The translations under genes and the position numbers were made by a program. Shown piece by piece: positions 8,777 to 17,779 of a stretch of DNA of 64,000 nucleotides. The DNA is from Ruegeria lacuscaerulensis (GTDB taxonomy: Bacteria; Pseudomonadota; Alphaproteobacteria; Rhodobacterales; Rhodobacteraceae): the NCBI RefSeq assembly GCF_013033355.1, contig NZ_WQDY01000012.1:1-64000 (forward strand). The letters run 5' to 3'. Every line of letters begins with the position of its first letter. Within the stretch, counting starts at the first letter, position 1. The notes beneath the pieces were generated by a model. The model ran no database searches. It was given only the letters and a program-made list of their open reading frames with translations, and was not told the origin of the DNA.

Positions 8777-9397
8777 ATGGCACAGATTGAATCACTCTTC
8801 GTAACCCGTCTCTACCGCGCGTCCCTCTCCGAGTTCGATCCGAAGATCGACGCCCAGGAATTGGAAAGCTCATGCCTTGTCATCGCCGAGGATGATGAGG
8901 CCGGACAGGAATGGTGTGAAGAAAACGGCTATCCCGGCTACACCAGTTACGCCTCGCTGACCGATTTGCCGTGGCGGTTTCCGATCTTTGCCGATGTGGT
9001 CGCTGCGCTGGACCAGCACGTCGCCGCCTTTGCCAAGGATCTTGAGTTCGATCTGGGCGAGGGCGCGCTGAAGCTGGAAGACCTGTGGATCAACATCCTG
9101 CCCGAGGGCGGAATGCACTCCAGCCACCTGCACCCGCACAGCGTGATCTCGGGCACGACCTATGTGGCTATGCCCGAAGGCGCGAGCGCACTGAAACTGG
9201 AAGACCCTCGCTCGGGCCGCATGATGGCCGCGCCAACGCGGGTCAAAGGCGGGCGGCGTGATTTGCAGCCGTTCATCTATATGAAGCCGCAAGTCGGGGA
9301 CGTGCTGCTTTGGGAAAGCTGGCTGCGCCACGAAGTGCCAATGAACATGGCCGAAGAAGAACGCATCAGCGTCAGCTTCAACTACAAGTGGGAATAA
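8777..9397 (+). CDS. Putative 2OG-Fe(II) oxygenase (TIGR02466 type)
   Basis: 206 aa from the ATG at 8777; a longer in-frame start at 8657 would overlap the previous gene by 80 bases and is unlikely. The region HSSHLHPHSVISGTTYV (about 115-131) supplies metal-binding histidines of a double-stranded beta-helix oxygenase. The later LLWESWLRHEV supplies the distal histidine, and RISVSFNY supplies the 2-oxoglutarate-binding arginine. The substrate is unknown; TIGR02466 members are uncharacterised. It converges with the response regulator gene 24 bases downstream. Confidence 0.72.
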   Translation: MAQIESLFVTRLYRASLSEFDPKIDAQELESSCLVIAEDDEAGQEWCEENGYPGYTSYASLTDLPWRFPIFADVVAALDQHVAAFAKDLEFDLGEGALKLEDLWINILPEGGMHSSHLHPHSVISGTTYVAMPEGASALKLEDPRSGRMMAAPTRVKGGRRDLQPFIYMKPQVGDVLLWESWLRHEVPMNMAEEERISVSFNYKWE

Positions 9398-9421
9398 CGT
9401 CGAAAGCGTGACCTCCCACGC

Positions 9422-10345
9422 TTATTGAAAAAGGGGCTCATCTGATTGAGCGGCTGTCTTCAGTTCTCCGATCATACGGTCGACGAAGGCCACTTGGGTG
9501 TGGGGCGACAAAAAGGTTTTGCGGCCAATTCCGATGACGTCAAATTCAACTTGCACGGGGCTGCCGTCCCGGAACACCAACCCGGTTTCCAAAATCTGAC
9601 GGCGGATATTGTCTGAAACGATGACGATGGAATCAACGTAATGACCATGAGTGGCGATACCAAAGATTCCCCGTCCGAAATAGGTGATCATCGGCGCATG
9701 ATCGCAAAGTGCGTCTGAGATGCACTCAGCGATATCGGTCACTTCGTCAATAAATTCCTGTGATGTGCATCTTTCATAGATGGACGCGATATTTGTAACT
9801 GTCAGGATTTGCAGCTTGGTCGCCCGGAACTTCAGCCTGCCAAGATGCGTCAGGTAGTTTTCAAAAGAATGTACTTTTAGAACCCCATCTACATCGTCGA
9901 TTGTTATTGCGTCGCTGAGGGCAACGGCTTTGGTCATGTTTTGCGAAGTCGTGTCAAGTTGTTCAACACGCGCCGATGACTGCAATGCGTGCTTGATGCG
10001 TAGTCGCAGGTCATCGAAGTCCACCGGCTTGTTTACATAATCTGTCGCCCCTGCGGCAAAGGCATCGACAACATGTTTCTTGTCCGACATCGCAGTGACC
10101 ATGATGATCGGCGCGTAACGATAGTCAGGCAAAGATCGAATCCGGCGGCATAGCTCGACCCCGGTCATTTTGGGCATTTGAATGTCTAGAAGGAACAAAT
10201 CAAACGGACGGTCAGCGTGAGCGATTTTTTCCAAGCCCTGAATCGCGGACGATGCTGTCTCTACAGTGAAACTTCCATTAGAGGCCAGCCCAAGCGAAAG
10301 CACCTTCAAGATGTCCATATCGTCGTCGACTAAAAGAACTCTCAT
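9422..10345 (-). CDS. Response regulator with degenerate GGDEF-like output domain
   Basis: 307 aa from the ATG at 10345, chosen because AGGAGG lies about 6 bases upstream and the protein then starts MRVLLVDDD. Residues 1-120 are a complete receiver domain: acidic D7-D9, phospho-acceptor D54, T84 and K106. Residues about 150-300 look like a nucleotidyl-cyclase fold in which the GGDEF site reads FGRGIF, so diguanylate cyclase activity is not expected. The output function is unknown; protein or nucleotide sensing is possible. No partner kinase is adjacent. The gene is somewhat AT-richer than the ribosomal genes around it. Confidence 0.72.
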   Translation of the reverse strand: MRVLLVDDDMDILKVLSLGLASNGSFTVETASSAIQGLEKIAHADRPFDLFLLDIQMPKMTGVELCRRIRSLPDYRYAPIIMVTAMSDKKHVVDAFAAGATDYVNKPVDFDDLRLRIKHALQSSARVEQLDTTSQNMTKAVALSDAITIDDVDGVLKVHSFENYLTHLGRLKFRATKLQILTVTNIASIYERCTSQEFIDEVTDIAECISDALCDHAPMITYFGRGIFGIATHGHYVDSIVIVSDNIRRQILETGLVFRDGSPVQVEFDVIGIGRKTFLSPHTQVAFVDRMIGELKTAAQSDEPLFQ

Positions 10346-10764
10346 TGCAAACCTCCTGTATGGTTGGCGGTCTTTGGCTGAACTCAAATTTTGCTAGTTC
10401 TATGTGGTCACAAATGGATGCGACGCTGAATGCTGTTTTGAAAGTTGGTGCAACTTAAAGTGTTATTGCTTCTAGATGGTACCGTCAAAATTGCCGGACT
10501 GAAAAGATGTATTTTAGGCACAGCGCCTGCCATTGCGGATTTTCTTATCACTATCGGGTGAAAAGGCCATGCATATCGCCATCGCGACAGACAGGGTGAG
10601 TGGGAGAATGATCTTTCCCTTGCAAGCTATCCGCTAATACCTTGCGCGGCAGCATACTGCGACCTCTTGGTGTTATCATGCATCCGCTATGTCCAAGGTG
10701 GCATGCTCTGTGGTCGTCTGGTCTTTAAGGTTAAAAGGCAGGCCGTTAGGCCTGCCTTAGGTGT
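10346..10764. other. Intergenic region with a decayed copy of the rpmC promoter-leader
   Basis: No gene is supported. Positions 10620-10726 align with the rpmC promoter and leader at 12063-12190, including TTGCAA, a 17-base spacer and the GTCCAAGGTG segment. The -10 position reads TGCGCG here, so the copy is probably dead. The first 250 bases should also contain the response regulator promoter, which I cannot define. Confidence 0.55.
10735..10762 (-). terminator. Intrinsic terminator of the di-haem peroxidase gene
   Basis: AAGGCAGGCC and GGCCTGCCTT form a 10-bp perfect stem with a 5-base loop immediately after the peroxidase stop. Read on the minus strand it runs into TTTTAACCTT. Confidence 0.8.
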
Positions 10765-11814
10765 TTATTCGGTGATGATCTCGCCCGAAGGGCGGGGGGT
10801 CGTCGCCGTCTCGGCCGGCAGCACCGGATAAGTTACTTCAGGCAAAGTGCCGGTCAGGCTTTCCAGAAAGGCAACGATCTGGTTGGCTTCGTTGTCGCCC
10901 AGTTCCTCACCCAGTTGCGACTCGGCCATGATCTGAACCGCGACTTTCAGGTCCCATACTTTGCCTGAGTGGAAATAGGGTGCAGTCAATGCGACGTTCC
11001 GCAAAGGTGCCGCGCGGAACACATATTCGTCGTCCACGGTCTCAGTCACGGCAAAGCGGCCTTTATCGCCGACGGGCAGAACATCCGCGCCGGGTTTTTC
11101 GATCAGACCGAAGGGGTAGTACCCGCTACCGCCGACATTGACGCCCGAGTGGCAAGCGGCGCAGCCCATGTCCATGAATTGGGACAGACCGGCCAGCTGC
11201 TCTTGGGTCATGGCGTTGTCGTCACCGTTCAACCAGGCGTCGAACGGGGCAGGAGTGACAAGGGTGGCTTCGAATGCTTCGATGGCCTTGGCAAAATTGT
11301 CAAAGTTTACCGGGTCTTCTTCACCTTCGAATGATTCAGAGAACCACTCCACATATTGCGACATCGAATTTAGCGTTTGCACCAGATTAACCGGTGTGTT
11401 GGCCATTTCGACACCGGCCTGAACCGGGCCTTTCGCCTGCGCGGCCAAGTCTTCGGCGCGCCCATCCCAGAACTGCGCTTCGTTGAAAACCGAGTTCAGG
11501 GCCGTGGGGGAGTTGCGCGGGCCACGTTGCCAGCCGTGCCCGATCGAGGTTTCAAGGTTGTCGTCCCCGCCAGTCGCCAGATTGTGGCATGAGTTGCACG
11601 AGAACACACCCGATGCGGACATGCGCGGATCGAAAAACAAGGCTTTGCCCAACTCGATCTTTTCGACAGTGATCGGGTTATCATTCACCGCAGGTACGGT
11701 CGAAGGCAGGGGTTCAAAAATATCAAGCGCTTCGTTGCGCAAGTCATTCGCCTGAGCACCTGTAGCCAAGACCGCGATCATTGCTGCATGAGTGAGGCTG
11801 GATTTCAGTTTCAT
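10765..11814 (-). CDS. Di-haem cytochrome c peroxidase (CcpA/MauG family)
   Basis: 349 aa from the ATG at 11814, preceded by GGAG at good spacing; an ATG 12 bases upstream is less well placed. Residues 1-22 form a Sec signal peptide. Two c-type haem motifs are seen: CNSCH at 73-77 and CAACH at 218-222. The bacterial di-haem peroxidase family reduces hydrogen peroxide in the periplasm with electrons from cytochrome c. The first haem segment is followed by the family block GWQRGPRNSPTALN. A perfect Fnr-type box 63 bases upstream suggests induction at low oxygen, as known for other alphaproteobacterial peroxidases. Having its own terminator, it is a monocistronic unit inserted between rplP and rpmC. 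Confidence 0.9.
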   Translation of the reverse strand: MKLKSSLTHAAMIAVLATGAQANDLRNEALDIFEPLPSTVPAVNDNPITVEKIELGKALFFDPRMSASGVFSCNSCHNLATGGDDNLETSIGHGWQRGPRNSPTALNSVFNEAQFWDGRAEDLAAQAKGPVQAGVEMANTPVNLVQTLNSMSQYVEWFSESFEGEEDPVNFDNFAKAIEAFEATLVTPAPFDAWLNGDDNAMTQEQLAGLSQFMDMGCAACHSGVNVGGSGYYPFGLIEKPGADVLPVGDKGRFAVTETVDDEYVFRAAPLRNVALTAPYFHSGKVWDLKVAVQIMAESQLGEELGDNEANQIVAFLESLTGTLPEVTYPVLPAETATTPRPSGEIITE

Positions 11815-11876
11815 TGTTTGCTCCAATAACTGTAATCTCCCTGCTGAACTATTTAGTTTACTTTGAGTCAGGCACT

Positions 11877-11890
11877 TTGATTTAGATCAA
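11877..11890. promoter_or_regulatory. Fnr/FnrL-type binding site
   Basis: TTGAT-TTAG-ATCAA matches the Fnr consensus half-sites perfectly. It is centred about 70 bases before the peroxidase start codon, a fitting place for activation of that gene when oxygen is low. It is far from the rpmC promoter on the other side. Confidence 0.75.
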
Positions 11891-12062
11891 TTCTAAACTG
11901 GCTGCGCGGCACAATTTTAGACTTCTTCTAATTTGCTCTGGTGTTTTCTTAGGAACGGGTAAATACCGGTGTCATGTCCGCCGGTATTCGGGTAGCCCGG
12001 ACGTGTTAGTTGGGTTAAGGACTCGCCGAAGTCTGACAACTGTCGATAGCTCAAACTTCCTC

Positions 12063-12091
12063 TTGCCACCTATCCCCTAAACCCTTATACG
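12063..12091 (+). promoter_or_regulatory. Predicted promoter of the rpmC block
   Basis: TTGCCA (12063-12068) and TATACG (12086-12091) are 17 bases apart. The -35 box is identical to the one before rpsJ. It lies about 120 bases before rpmC, and a degenerate duplicate sits at 10620. Confidence 0.6.
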
Positions 12092-12148
12092 GCGGCATCC
12101 TGCGATCTCCCGGCGTTGTCGGGCGATTCGTATGTCTATCATTCATCC

Positions 12149-12191
12149 ACCAGGTCCAAGGTGACCCTGTCAGGGGGCCTTCTGGTGTTTT
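12149..12191 (+). terminator. Terminator-like leader hairpin (possible attenuator) before rpmC
   Basis: A three-part stem: CACCAG pairs with CTGGTG, AAGG with CCTT, and an inner CCCT with AGGG. It is followed by TTTT and then the rpmC Shine-Dalgarno region. It lies between predicted promoter and gene, like the hairpin in the rpsJ leader, so readthrough control is possible. Confidence 0.5.
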
Positions 12192-12209
12192 GAGCAAAGG
12201 AAAAAGGCG

Positions 12210-12416
12210 ATGAACGCCCAAGAACTGCGTGACAAGACCCCGGACCAGCTCCGCGAGGAACTGGCCAACCTGAAGAAAGAAAGCTTTAACCTGCGCTTTC
12301 AACAGGCAACCGGTCAGCTGGAAAACACTGCCGGCATCAAAGCGGCCCGCCGCAATGCCGCCCGTGTCAAAACCATTCTGAACGAAAAGGCCGCTGCAGC
12401 GGCATCCGAGGAGTAA
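12210..12416 (+). CDS. rpmC: 50S ribosomal protein L29
   Basis: 68 aa. The helical core [19 protein letters not shown] and the following [12 protein letters not shown] segment are typical of L29, which sits near the tunnel exit beside L23. First gene of the third ribosomal block, 4 bases ahead of rpsQ. AAAGGAAAAAGG precedes the ATG. Confidence 0.96.
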   Translation: MNAQELRDKTPDQLREELANLKKESFNLRFQQATGQLENTAGIKAARRNAARVKTILNEKAAAAASEE

Positions 12417-12420
12417 TCAG

Positions 12421-12651
12421 ATGCCCAAGCGTATCCTGCAAGGCACCGTGACCAGCGACGCCAACGAACAGACCGTAACCGTTCAGGTAGAGCGCCGCTT
12501 TACACATCCGGTTCTGAAGAAAACCATCCGTAAGTCCAAAAAATACCGGGCTCACGATGAAAAGAACGCCTTCAAGGTCGGCGACACCGTACGCATCATC
12601 GAATGCGCGCCGAAATCGAAGACGAAACGTTGGGAAGTTCTGGAAGCGTAA
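12421..12651 (+). CDS. rpsQ: 30S ribosomal protein S17
   Basis: 76 aa, an OB-fold primary 16S binder. The segments [33 protein letters not shown] and [15 protein letters not shown] are S17 signatures. A 76-base spacer with a GGGGG/CCCCC hairpin (about 12684-12710) separates it from rplN, probably not a terminator because no T-run follows. Confidence 0.97.
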   Translation: MPKRILQGTVTSDANEQTVTVQVERRFTHPVLKKTIRKSKKYRAHDEKNAFKVGDTVRIIECAPKSKTKRWEVLEA

Positions 12652-12727
12652 GCCTCCGGGATTTTTCCATTTGTCGAAACCCTGGGGGATCTAACGAGAC
12701 CAGCCCCCACAGGTCGGGAGAAACCAC

Positions 12728-13096
12728 ATGATCCAGATGCAGACCAATCTGGATGTCGCTGACAACTCCGGCGCACGCCGAGTTCAGTGCATCAAGGTCC
12801 TGGGTGGTTCCAAGCGTAAATACGCCTCCGTTGGCGACATCATTGTCGTCTCGGTGAAGGAAGCCATCCCGCGCGGCCGCGTAAAGAAAGGTGACGTCCG
12901 CAAGGCCGTCGTCGTACGCACCGCCAAGGAAGTCCGTCGCGAAGATGGCACCGCGATCCGCTTTGATCGCAACGCCGCCGTCATTCTGAACAACAACAAC
13001 GAGCCCGTAGGTACCCGTATCTTTGGCCCCGTTGTTCGCGAACTGCGCGGCAAGAACTTCATGAAAATCATCTCGCTGGCTCCGGAGGTGCTTTAA
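12728..13096 (+). CDS. rplN: 50S ribosomal protein L14
   Basis: 122 aa, the standard length. Begins [27 protein letters not shown] and carries the [25 protein letters not shown] block. L14 forms an intersubunit bridge with 16S rRNA and is the docking site of the silencing factor RsfS. Two bases separate it from rplX. Confidence 0.98.
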   Translation: MIQMQTNLDVADNSGARRVQCIKVLGGSKRKYASVGDIIVVSVKEAIPRGRVKKGDVRKAVVVRTAKEVRREDGTAIRFDRNAAVILNNNNEPVGTRIFGPVVRELRGKNFMKIISLAPEVL

Positions 13097-13098
13097 TC

Positions 13099-13410
13099 AT
13101 GGCTGCTAAACTCCGCAAAGGCGACAAGGTCGTCGTGCTGGCCGGTAAGGACAAGGGCAAAGAGGGAACCATTTCCTCGGTTGATCCCAAAGCCGGTAAA
13201 GCTGTTGTCGAAGGCATCAACATTGCCATCCGTCACACCCGTCAGTCGCAAACTTCGCAAGGTGGTCGTCTGCCTCAGGCAAACCCGATCCAACTGTCGA
13301 ACCTGGCGCTGCTGGACAAAAACGGCAAAGCAACCCGCGTTGGCTTCCGCATGGAAGGTGACAAGAAGGTGCGCTTCGCCAAGACCACAGGGGACGTGAT
13401 CGATGCTTGA
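13099..13410 (+). CDS. rplX: 50S ribosomal protein L24
   Basis: 103 aa. Begins with the KOW motif [20 protein letters not shown]; the later [12 protein letters not shown] and [22 protein letters not shown] match L24, an assembly-initiator protein. Its end overlaps the rplE start by 8 bases, indicating coupled translation. Confidence 0.97.
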   Translation: MAAKLRKGDKVVVLAGKDKGKEGTISSVDPKAGKAVVEGINIAIRHTRQSQTSQGGRLPQANPIQLSNLALLDKNGKATRVGFRMEGDKKVRFAKTTGDVIDA

Positions 13411-13963
13411 TTCCGCAACCTACACCCCGCGTCTGAAAGCTCAGTACGTTGAAACCATCCGTGCCGCTCTGAAAGAAGAGTTCGGCTATAAGAACGACAT
13501 GCAGCTGCCCAAGCTGGAGAAAATCGTTCTGAACATCGGTTGTGGTGCTGAGGCGGTCAAAGACTCGAAGAAAGCGAAAGCTGCTGTCGAAGATCTGACT
13601 GCGATTGCTGGTCAAAAGGCCGTTGCAACCAAGGCGAAGAAGTCGATCGCGGGTTTCCGCGTCCGTGAAGACATGCCGCTGGGCGCGAAAGTGACCCTGC
13701 GCGGTGACCGGATGTACGAATTCCTGGATCGCCTGATCACCATCGCGCTGCCGCGCGTTCGTGACTTCCGCGGTGTTAAGCCTTCTTTCGATGGTCAGGG
13801 CAACTTTGCCATGGGCATGAAAGAGCACATCGTGTTCCCGGAAATCGACTTCGACAAGGTCGACGAGGTCTGGGGCCTGGATATCGTAATTGCCACCACA
13901 GCGAAAACCGACGCTGAAGCAAAGAGCCTGTTGAAAGCTTTCAACATGCCCTTCAACGCTTAA
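13403..13963 (+). CDS. rplE: 50S ribosomal protein L5
   Basis: 186 aa. The blocks [23 protein letters not shown] and [38 protein letters not shown] are diagnostic. L5 binds 5S rRNA with L18 and contacts S13 and the P-site tRNA. It overlaps rplX by 8 bases; rpsN follows after 19. Confidence 0.98.
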   Translation: MLDSATYTPRLKAQYVETIRAALKEEFGYKNDMQLPKLEKIVLNIGCGAEAVKDSKKAKAAVEDLTAIAGQKAVATKAKKSIAGFRVREDMPLGAKVTLRGDRMYEFLDRLITIALPRVRDFRGVKPSFDGQGNFAMGMKEHIVFPEIDFDKVDEVWGLDIVIATTAKTDAEAKSLLKAFNMPFNA

Positions 13964-13982
13964 GCGCCGCGAGGATTGAGAC

Positions 13983-14288
13983 ATGGCTAAAAAAGCAATG
14001 ATCGAACGCGAAAAGAAGCGCGAACGCCTGGTGGCCAAATATGCCGCAAAGCGTGCCGAGCTGAAAGAAATCGCGAATGACGAGAGCCGCCCGATGGAAG
14101 AGCGCTTCAAAGCGCGTCTGAAACTGGCGAAACTGCCGCGCAACAGCTCGGCTACCCGTCTGCACAACCGTTGTCAGCTGACCGGTCGTCCCCACGCTTA
14201 CTACCGTAAGCTGAAGGTCAGCCGTATCGCGCTGCGCGAGCTGGGTTCTGCTGGTCAGATCCCCGGCATGGTGAAATCGAGCTGGTAA
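13983..14288 (+). CDS. rpsN: 30S ribosomal protein S14 (zinc-free form)
   Basis: 101 aa. Long form of S14 without the CXXC zinc knuckles; only one cysteine is seen, in [21 protein letters not shown]. The C-terminus [20 protein letters not shown] is conserved. S14 binds the 3' major domain of 16S rRNA. It lies 13 bases before rpsH. Confidence 0.97.
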   Translation: MAKKAMIEREKKRERLVAKYAAKRAELKEIANDESRPMEERFKARLKLAKLPRNSSATRLHNRCQLTGRPHAYYRKLKVSRIALRELGSAGQIPGMVKSSW

Positions 14289-14301
14289 GGGAGACATAGA
14301 T

Positions 14302-14694
14302 ATGAATGATCCTATCGGCGATATGCTCACCCGTATCCGCAACGCGCAAATGCGCGGCAAGTCCACCGTTTCCACCCCGGCTTCCAAGCTGCGCGGATGG
14401 GTTCTGGACGTGCTGGCGGACGAAGGCTACATCCGTGGCTATGAAAAGACGACCGGTGAAAATGGTCATCCGGCCATCGAAATCAGCCTGAAATACTACG
14501 AAGGCACCCCTGTCATTCGCGAACTGAAGCGGGTTTCGAAACCCGGTCGTCGCGTCTACATGGGCGTCAATGACATCCCGCAGGTCCGTCAGGGTCTGGG
14601 CGTGTCGATTGTCAGCACTCCGAAAGGTGTGATGTCGGACGCAAACGCTCGCTCCAACAATGTTGGCGGCGAAGTGCTCTGCACCGTCTTCTAA
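14302..14694 (+). CDS. rpsH: 30S ribosomal protein S8
   Basis: 130 aa. Starts [16 protein letters not shown] and ends with the S8 block [20 protein letters not shown]...[10 protein letters not shown]8 binds helix 21 of 16S rRNA; in E. coli it represses the spc operon by binding near rplE. No matching leader structure was identified here. It is followed by rplF after 11 bases with AAGGAGG overlapping the stop. Confidence 0.98.
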   Translation: MNDPIGDMLTRIRNAQMRGKSTVSTPASKLRGWVLDVLADEGYIRGYEKTTGENGHPAIEISLKYYEGTPVIRELKRVSKPGRRVYMGVNDIPQVRQGLGVSIVSTPKGVMSDANARSNNVGGEVLCTVF

Positions 14695-14705
14695 GGAGGT
14701 CTGCA

Positions 14706-15239
14706 ATGTCTCGTATTGGTAAAAAACCGGTCGAGCTGCCCAGCGGCGTTACCGCCTCTGTGTCCGGCCAGACCATCGAAGTGAAAGGTCCGAAAGGCAC
14801 CCGCAGCTTCACCGCCACCGACGACGTTACGCTGTCGGTTGAAGACAACGTGGTCAAGATCGACCCCCGTGGCATGTCCAAGCGTGCCCGTCAGCAGTGG
14901 GGCATGAGCCGCACCATGGTTGCCAACCTGGTAACCGGTGTGACCGAAGGCTTTAAAAAAGAGCTGGAGATCCAGGGTGTTGGTTACCGGGCTCAGATGC
15001 AGGGCAACACCCTGAAGCTGAACCTGGGCTACAGCCACGATGTTGATTTCACTGCTCCGGAAGGTGTCACCATCACCGCGCCAAAGCAGACCGAGATCGT
15101 TGTGGAAGGTATCGACCAGCAGCAGGTGGGCGAAGTCGCGGCCAAAATCCGCGAATGGCGCCGTCCCGAGCCGTATAAAGGCAAGGGCATCCGCTACAAG
15201 GGCGAGTTCATCTTCCGCAAGGAAGGCAAGAAGAAGTAA
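14706..15239 (+). CDS. rplF: 50S ribosomal protein L6
   Basis: 177 aa made of two repeated alpha/beta modules, as usual. [14 protein letters not shown] opens the protein and the C-terminal module has [22 protein letters not shown]6 lies near the sarcin-ricin loop and elongation-factor site. Spacing to rplR is 11 bases. Confidence 0.98.
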   Translation: MSRIGKKPVELPSGVTASVSGQTIEVKGPKGTRSFTATDDVTLSVEDNVVKIDPRGMSKRARQQWGMSRTMVANLVTGVTEGFKKELEIQGVGYRAQMQGNTLKLNLGYSHDVDFTAPEGVTITAPKQTEIVVEGIDQQQVGEVAAKIREWRRPEPYKGKGIRYKGEFIFRKEGKKK

Positions 15240-15250
15240 GGACGCAAACA

Positions 15251-15610
15251 ATGGCAAACAGCAAAAGAACCCTGTTTCTGAAGCGCCGCCTGCGCGTTCG
15301 GAACAAACTTCGCAAAGTCAACGCCGGCCGTGTACGCCTGTCGGTTCACCGTTCGAACAAGAACATCAGCGTTCAGCTGATCGACGACGTTCGTGGCGTG
15401 ACCTTGGCATCGGCCTCGACCCTGGAAAAAGATCTGGGTGTTGTTGGCAAGAACAACGTCGAAGCGGCCACCAAAGTGGGTGCGGCCATCGCCGAGCGTG
15501 CCAAGAAGGCAGGCGTCGAAGAGGCCTATTTCGATCGTGGTGGCTTCCTGTTCCACGGCAAGGTGAAGGCAGTTGCCGACGCCGCGCGTGAAGGTGGTCT
15601 GAAGATCTAA
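15251..15610 (+). CDS. rplR: 50S ribosomal protein L18
   Basis: 119 aa. The basic N-terminus with [32 protein letters not shown] and the end [22 protein letters not shown] are L18 signatures. It carries 5S rRNA with L5. The 116-base spacer before rpsE is unusually long for this operon and contains small stems such as GGCAGC/GCTGCC at about 15619-15638. Confidence 0.97.
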   Translation: MANSKRTLFLKRRLRVRNKLRKVNAGRVRLSVHRSNKNISVQLIDDVRGVTLASASTLEKDLGVVGKNNVEAATKVGAAIAERAKKAGVEEAYFDRGGFLFHGKVKAVADAAREGGLKI

Positions 15611-15726
15611 GACTTGCGGGCAGCTTGGCGGCTGCCCCGATGATCCGGGGGCCCTGACGTTAGTCGGGGCTCACTTGGATTGAAGAAAACGGCGCCGTAT
15701 GCGCCACATGAGAAAAGGGATGCCAA

Positions 15727-16290
15727 ATGGCAGAACGTGAAAACCGTCGGGGCCGTGGTCGCGACCGTGAAGAAGCACCGGAATTTGCAGATCGTCTGGT
15801 CGCAATCAACCGCGTGTCGAAAACAGTAAAAGGTGGTAAGCGCTTTGGCTTCGCCGCTCTGGTGGTTGTAGGCGATCAGAAAGGCCGCGTCGGCTTTGGC
15901 AAAGGTAAAGCGAAAGAAGTACCTGAAGCCATCCGTAAAGCGACTGAGCAAGCCAAGCGTCAGATGATCCGCGTGCAACTGCGCGAAGGTCGTACTCTGC
16001 ACCACGATATCGAGGGCCGTCACGGCGCTGGTAAAGTGGTTATGCGCACCGCACCTGAAGGTACTGGTATCATCGCCGGTGGTCCGATGCGTGCCGTGTT
16101 CGAAATGCTGGGCGTTAAGGACGTTGTGTCCAAGTCGCTGGGCTCGCAGAACCCGTACAACATGATCCGCGCCACCATCAACGGCCTGCAAAAAGAGCAG
16201 AGCCCGCGTTCGGTCGCCGCACGTCGTGGCAAAAAAGTTGCTGACATCCTGCCCAAGCGGGACGAAGCACCGGCTGAAGCCGAAGCGTAA
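15727..16290 (+). CDS. rpsE: 30S ribosomal protein S5
   Basis: 187 aa. Contains the double-stranded-RNA-binding-like core [26 protein letters not shown] and [18 protein letters not shown], both diagnostic. S5 is a decoding-fidelity protein near the mRNA entry. The N-terminal 15 residues are Arg/Glu-rich. It lies 13 bases ahead of rpmD. Confidence 0.98.
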   Translation: MAERENRRGRGRDREEAPEFADRLVAINRVSKTVKGGKRFGFAALVVVGDQKGRVGFGKGKAKEVPEAIRKATEQAKRQMIRVQLREGRTLHHDIEGRHGAGKVVMRTAPEGTGIIAGGPMRAVFEMLGVKDVVSKSLGSQNPYNMIRATINGLQKEQSPRSVAARRGKKVADILPKRDEAPAEAEA

Positions 16291-16303
16291 GGAGTAGCGT
16301 ACC

Positions 16304-16492
16304 ATGGCAAAAACCATCGTCGTCAAGCAGATCGGTTCCCCGATCCGCCGCCCCGCCGAACAGCGCGCAACCCTGATCGGTCTGGGCCTGAACAAGATGC
16401 ACCGCACCCGTGAGCTGGAGGATACGCCTTCGGTCCGCGGCATGGTCAACAAGATCCCGCATCTGGTTGAGATCATCGAAGAGCGCGGCTAA
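16304..16492 (+). CDS. rpmD: 50S ribosomal protein L30
   Basis: 62 aa. [47 protein letters not shown] is the typical bacterial L30 core. The last gene of the third block; a strong terminator follows, whereas rplO normally comes directly after. Confidence 0.96.
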   Translation: MAKTIVVKQIGSPIRRPAEQRATLIGLGLNKMHRTRELEDTPSVRGMVNKIPHLVEIIEERG

Positions 16493-16516
16493 GCGCGACT
16501 CTTTCAGAAGTTCTTG

Positions 16517-16555
16517 AAACGCCCTCGACAGTGTCGAGGGCGTTTTCTTTATTTT
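16517..16555 (+). terminator. Intrinsic terminator after rpmD
   Basis: AAACGCCCTCGACA and TGTCGAGGGCGTTT form a stem of more than 12 bp with a tiny loop, followed by a T-rich tract. It ends the third ribosomal block. Confidence 0.93.
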
Positions 16556-16692
16556 AATGATTGTTTGCTTTATACCCGGGCCCTCTGCACCAAAAAACCT
16601 GAAAATCTCCGATACTTCAGACCTTTAACTGCCGTTGATGCAACTATTGTGAGTGCCTGAAGGATAGGCATTCGGGGTTAAGTATCAAAGTG

Positions 16693-17553
16693 ATGCGCAG
16701 TGTTTTGATTGGATTGAGCTGTGTGGCTGGCACTCTCGTGATAATCGGGTTTCTTGGTCAGTTTCACAGAGTTCCCGACACAATTTCGATAGGACGGCCG
16801 TTTGTCGGCCTTTTCTGTATTGCCGGTATGTTCGCTGCAAGGCCATTTTGGCTTAAGATGGCCTTCGCGTTCGTTGTTGCCGCAGCGTTCTTTACGGCGG
16901 TAAGGCTTCTTTTACCTCAACAGCCGGGCGGTGACCTAAAGGTTTACGCGAAAAATCTGTGGTTCGCTAATACCGAATTTCCGGCTTTGGTGGACGATAT
17001 TGAAGCAACGGGTGCAGACGCTGTAATGCTGCAGGAGGTTTCTGATAGAAATATAGAAGTTCTAAGTCTGCTGGAAAAAAGTTACCCGTATCAACACTTT
17101 TGCAGGTTTTCGAGTTGGAGTGGGATCGCGTTGGCGTCACGTCATCCGATCCAAGGCGAGCCTATTTGCTCGAACTCACGTGCTATTGCAGCCGTGCCAG
17201 TTGTTATCGAGAATTCAAAGGTCTGGTTAGTGTCTGTTCATATCCCTTGGCCCTGGCCCCATGACAGCCTCAACAACGAAATAGATGCCGAAAGAGTTCT
17301 GACCGATCTCGATGGCGCTCTCGTCATTGCTGGTGATTTCAACTCCATGCCATGGTCCGGACGTGTTGGACGGATAGCATCGCTAACGAACACACGGCTT
17401 GCCGGGCCAGTTCGACCCACATTTAAACTTCGACATGTACCGCTGCCGCTTGATTTTGTTTTGGCACCGGGAGGCGGGTCTCAGGAAATACGGCCTTTAT
17501 TCGGTTCTGACCACGCCGGAGTATTGGCGAACATCAGGCTTTGGGTGCCGTAG
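16693..17553 (+). CDS. Membrane-anchored endonuclease/exonuclease/phosphatase family protein
   Basis: 286 aa from the ATG at 16693 (a GTG directly before it is equally possible). Three N-terminal hydrophobic segments (about 4-24, 36-54 and 55-72) anchor it in the membrane. The rest is an EEP fold: KVYAKNLWFAN, the metal-binding glutamate in DAVMLQEVSDRN, VSVHIPWPWP, the catalytic-type GDFNSMPWS and the final GSDHAGVLANI. All core residues of the DNase I/phosphatase superfamily are present. The substrate is unknown (phosphoester of a lipid, nucleic acid or small molecule). It is AT-richer than the neighbouring ribosomal genes and lacks a clear ribosome-binding site. Confidence 0.75.
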   Translation: MRSVLIGLSCVAGTLVIIGFLGQFHRVPDTISIGRPFVGLFCIAGMFAARPFWLKMAFAFVVAAAFFTAVRLLLPQQPGGDLKVYAKNLWFANTEFPALVDDIEATGADAVMLQEVSDRNIEVLSLLEKSYPYQHFCRFSSWSGIALASRHPIQGEPICSNSRAIAAVPVVIENSKVWLVSVHIPWPWPHDSLNNEIDAERVLTDLDGALVIAGDFNSMPWSGRVGRIASLTNTRLAGPVRPTFKLRHVPLPLDFVLAPGGGSQEIRPLFGSDHAGVLANIRLWVP

Positions 17554-17779
17554 ATGTTTCTTTAAACGAAATTTATTGCAGGACAGGATTGTCAGACAGG
17601 GACCGACTATCACCGCGAAATTGGGAAAAAAGCTGTACGGCCATTCCCCCAACGCATACCGGATAGACCGAAACATCCGTTGTTAGCGATACCCGTCCTC
17701 CTTATCTGAACGCTGTCCCAAACAGGAACGCAAACAGTATCCCGAGGAATTCGCCTTGGGCTCAGAAAGGAATCGAACC

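Larger units (their letters stand above)
11815..12209. other. Divergent regulatory region between peroxidase and rpmC
   Basis: The left part carries the peroxidase promoter region with an Fnr box. The right part carries the predicted rpmC promoter and a leader hairpin. Both are listed separately. No protein gene is supported in this stretch. Confidence 0.6.
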
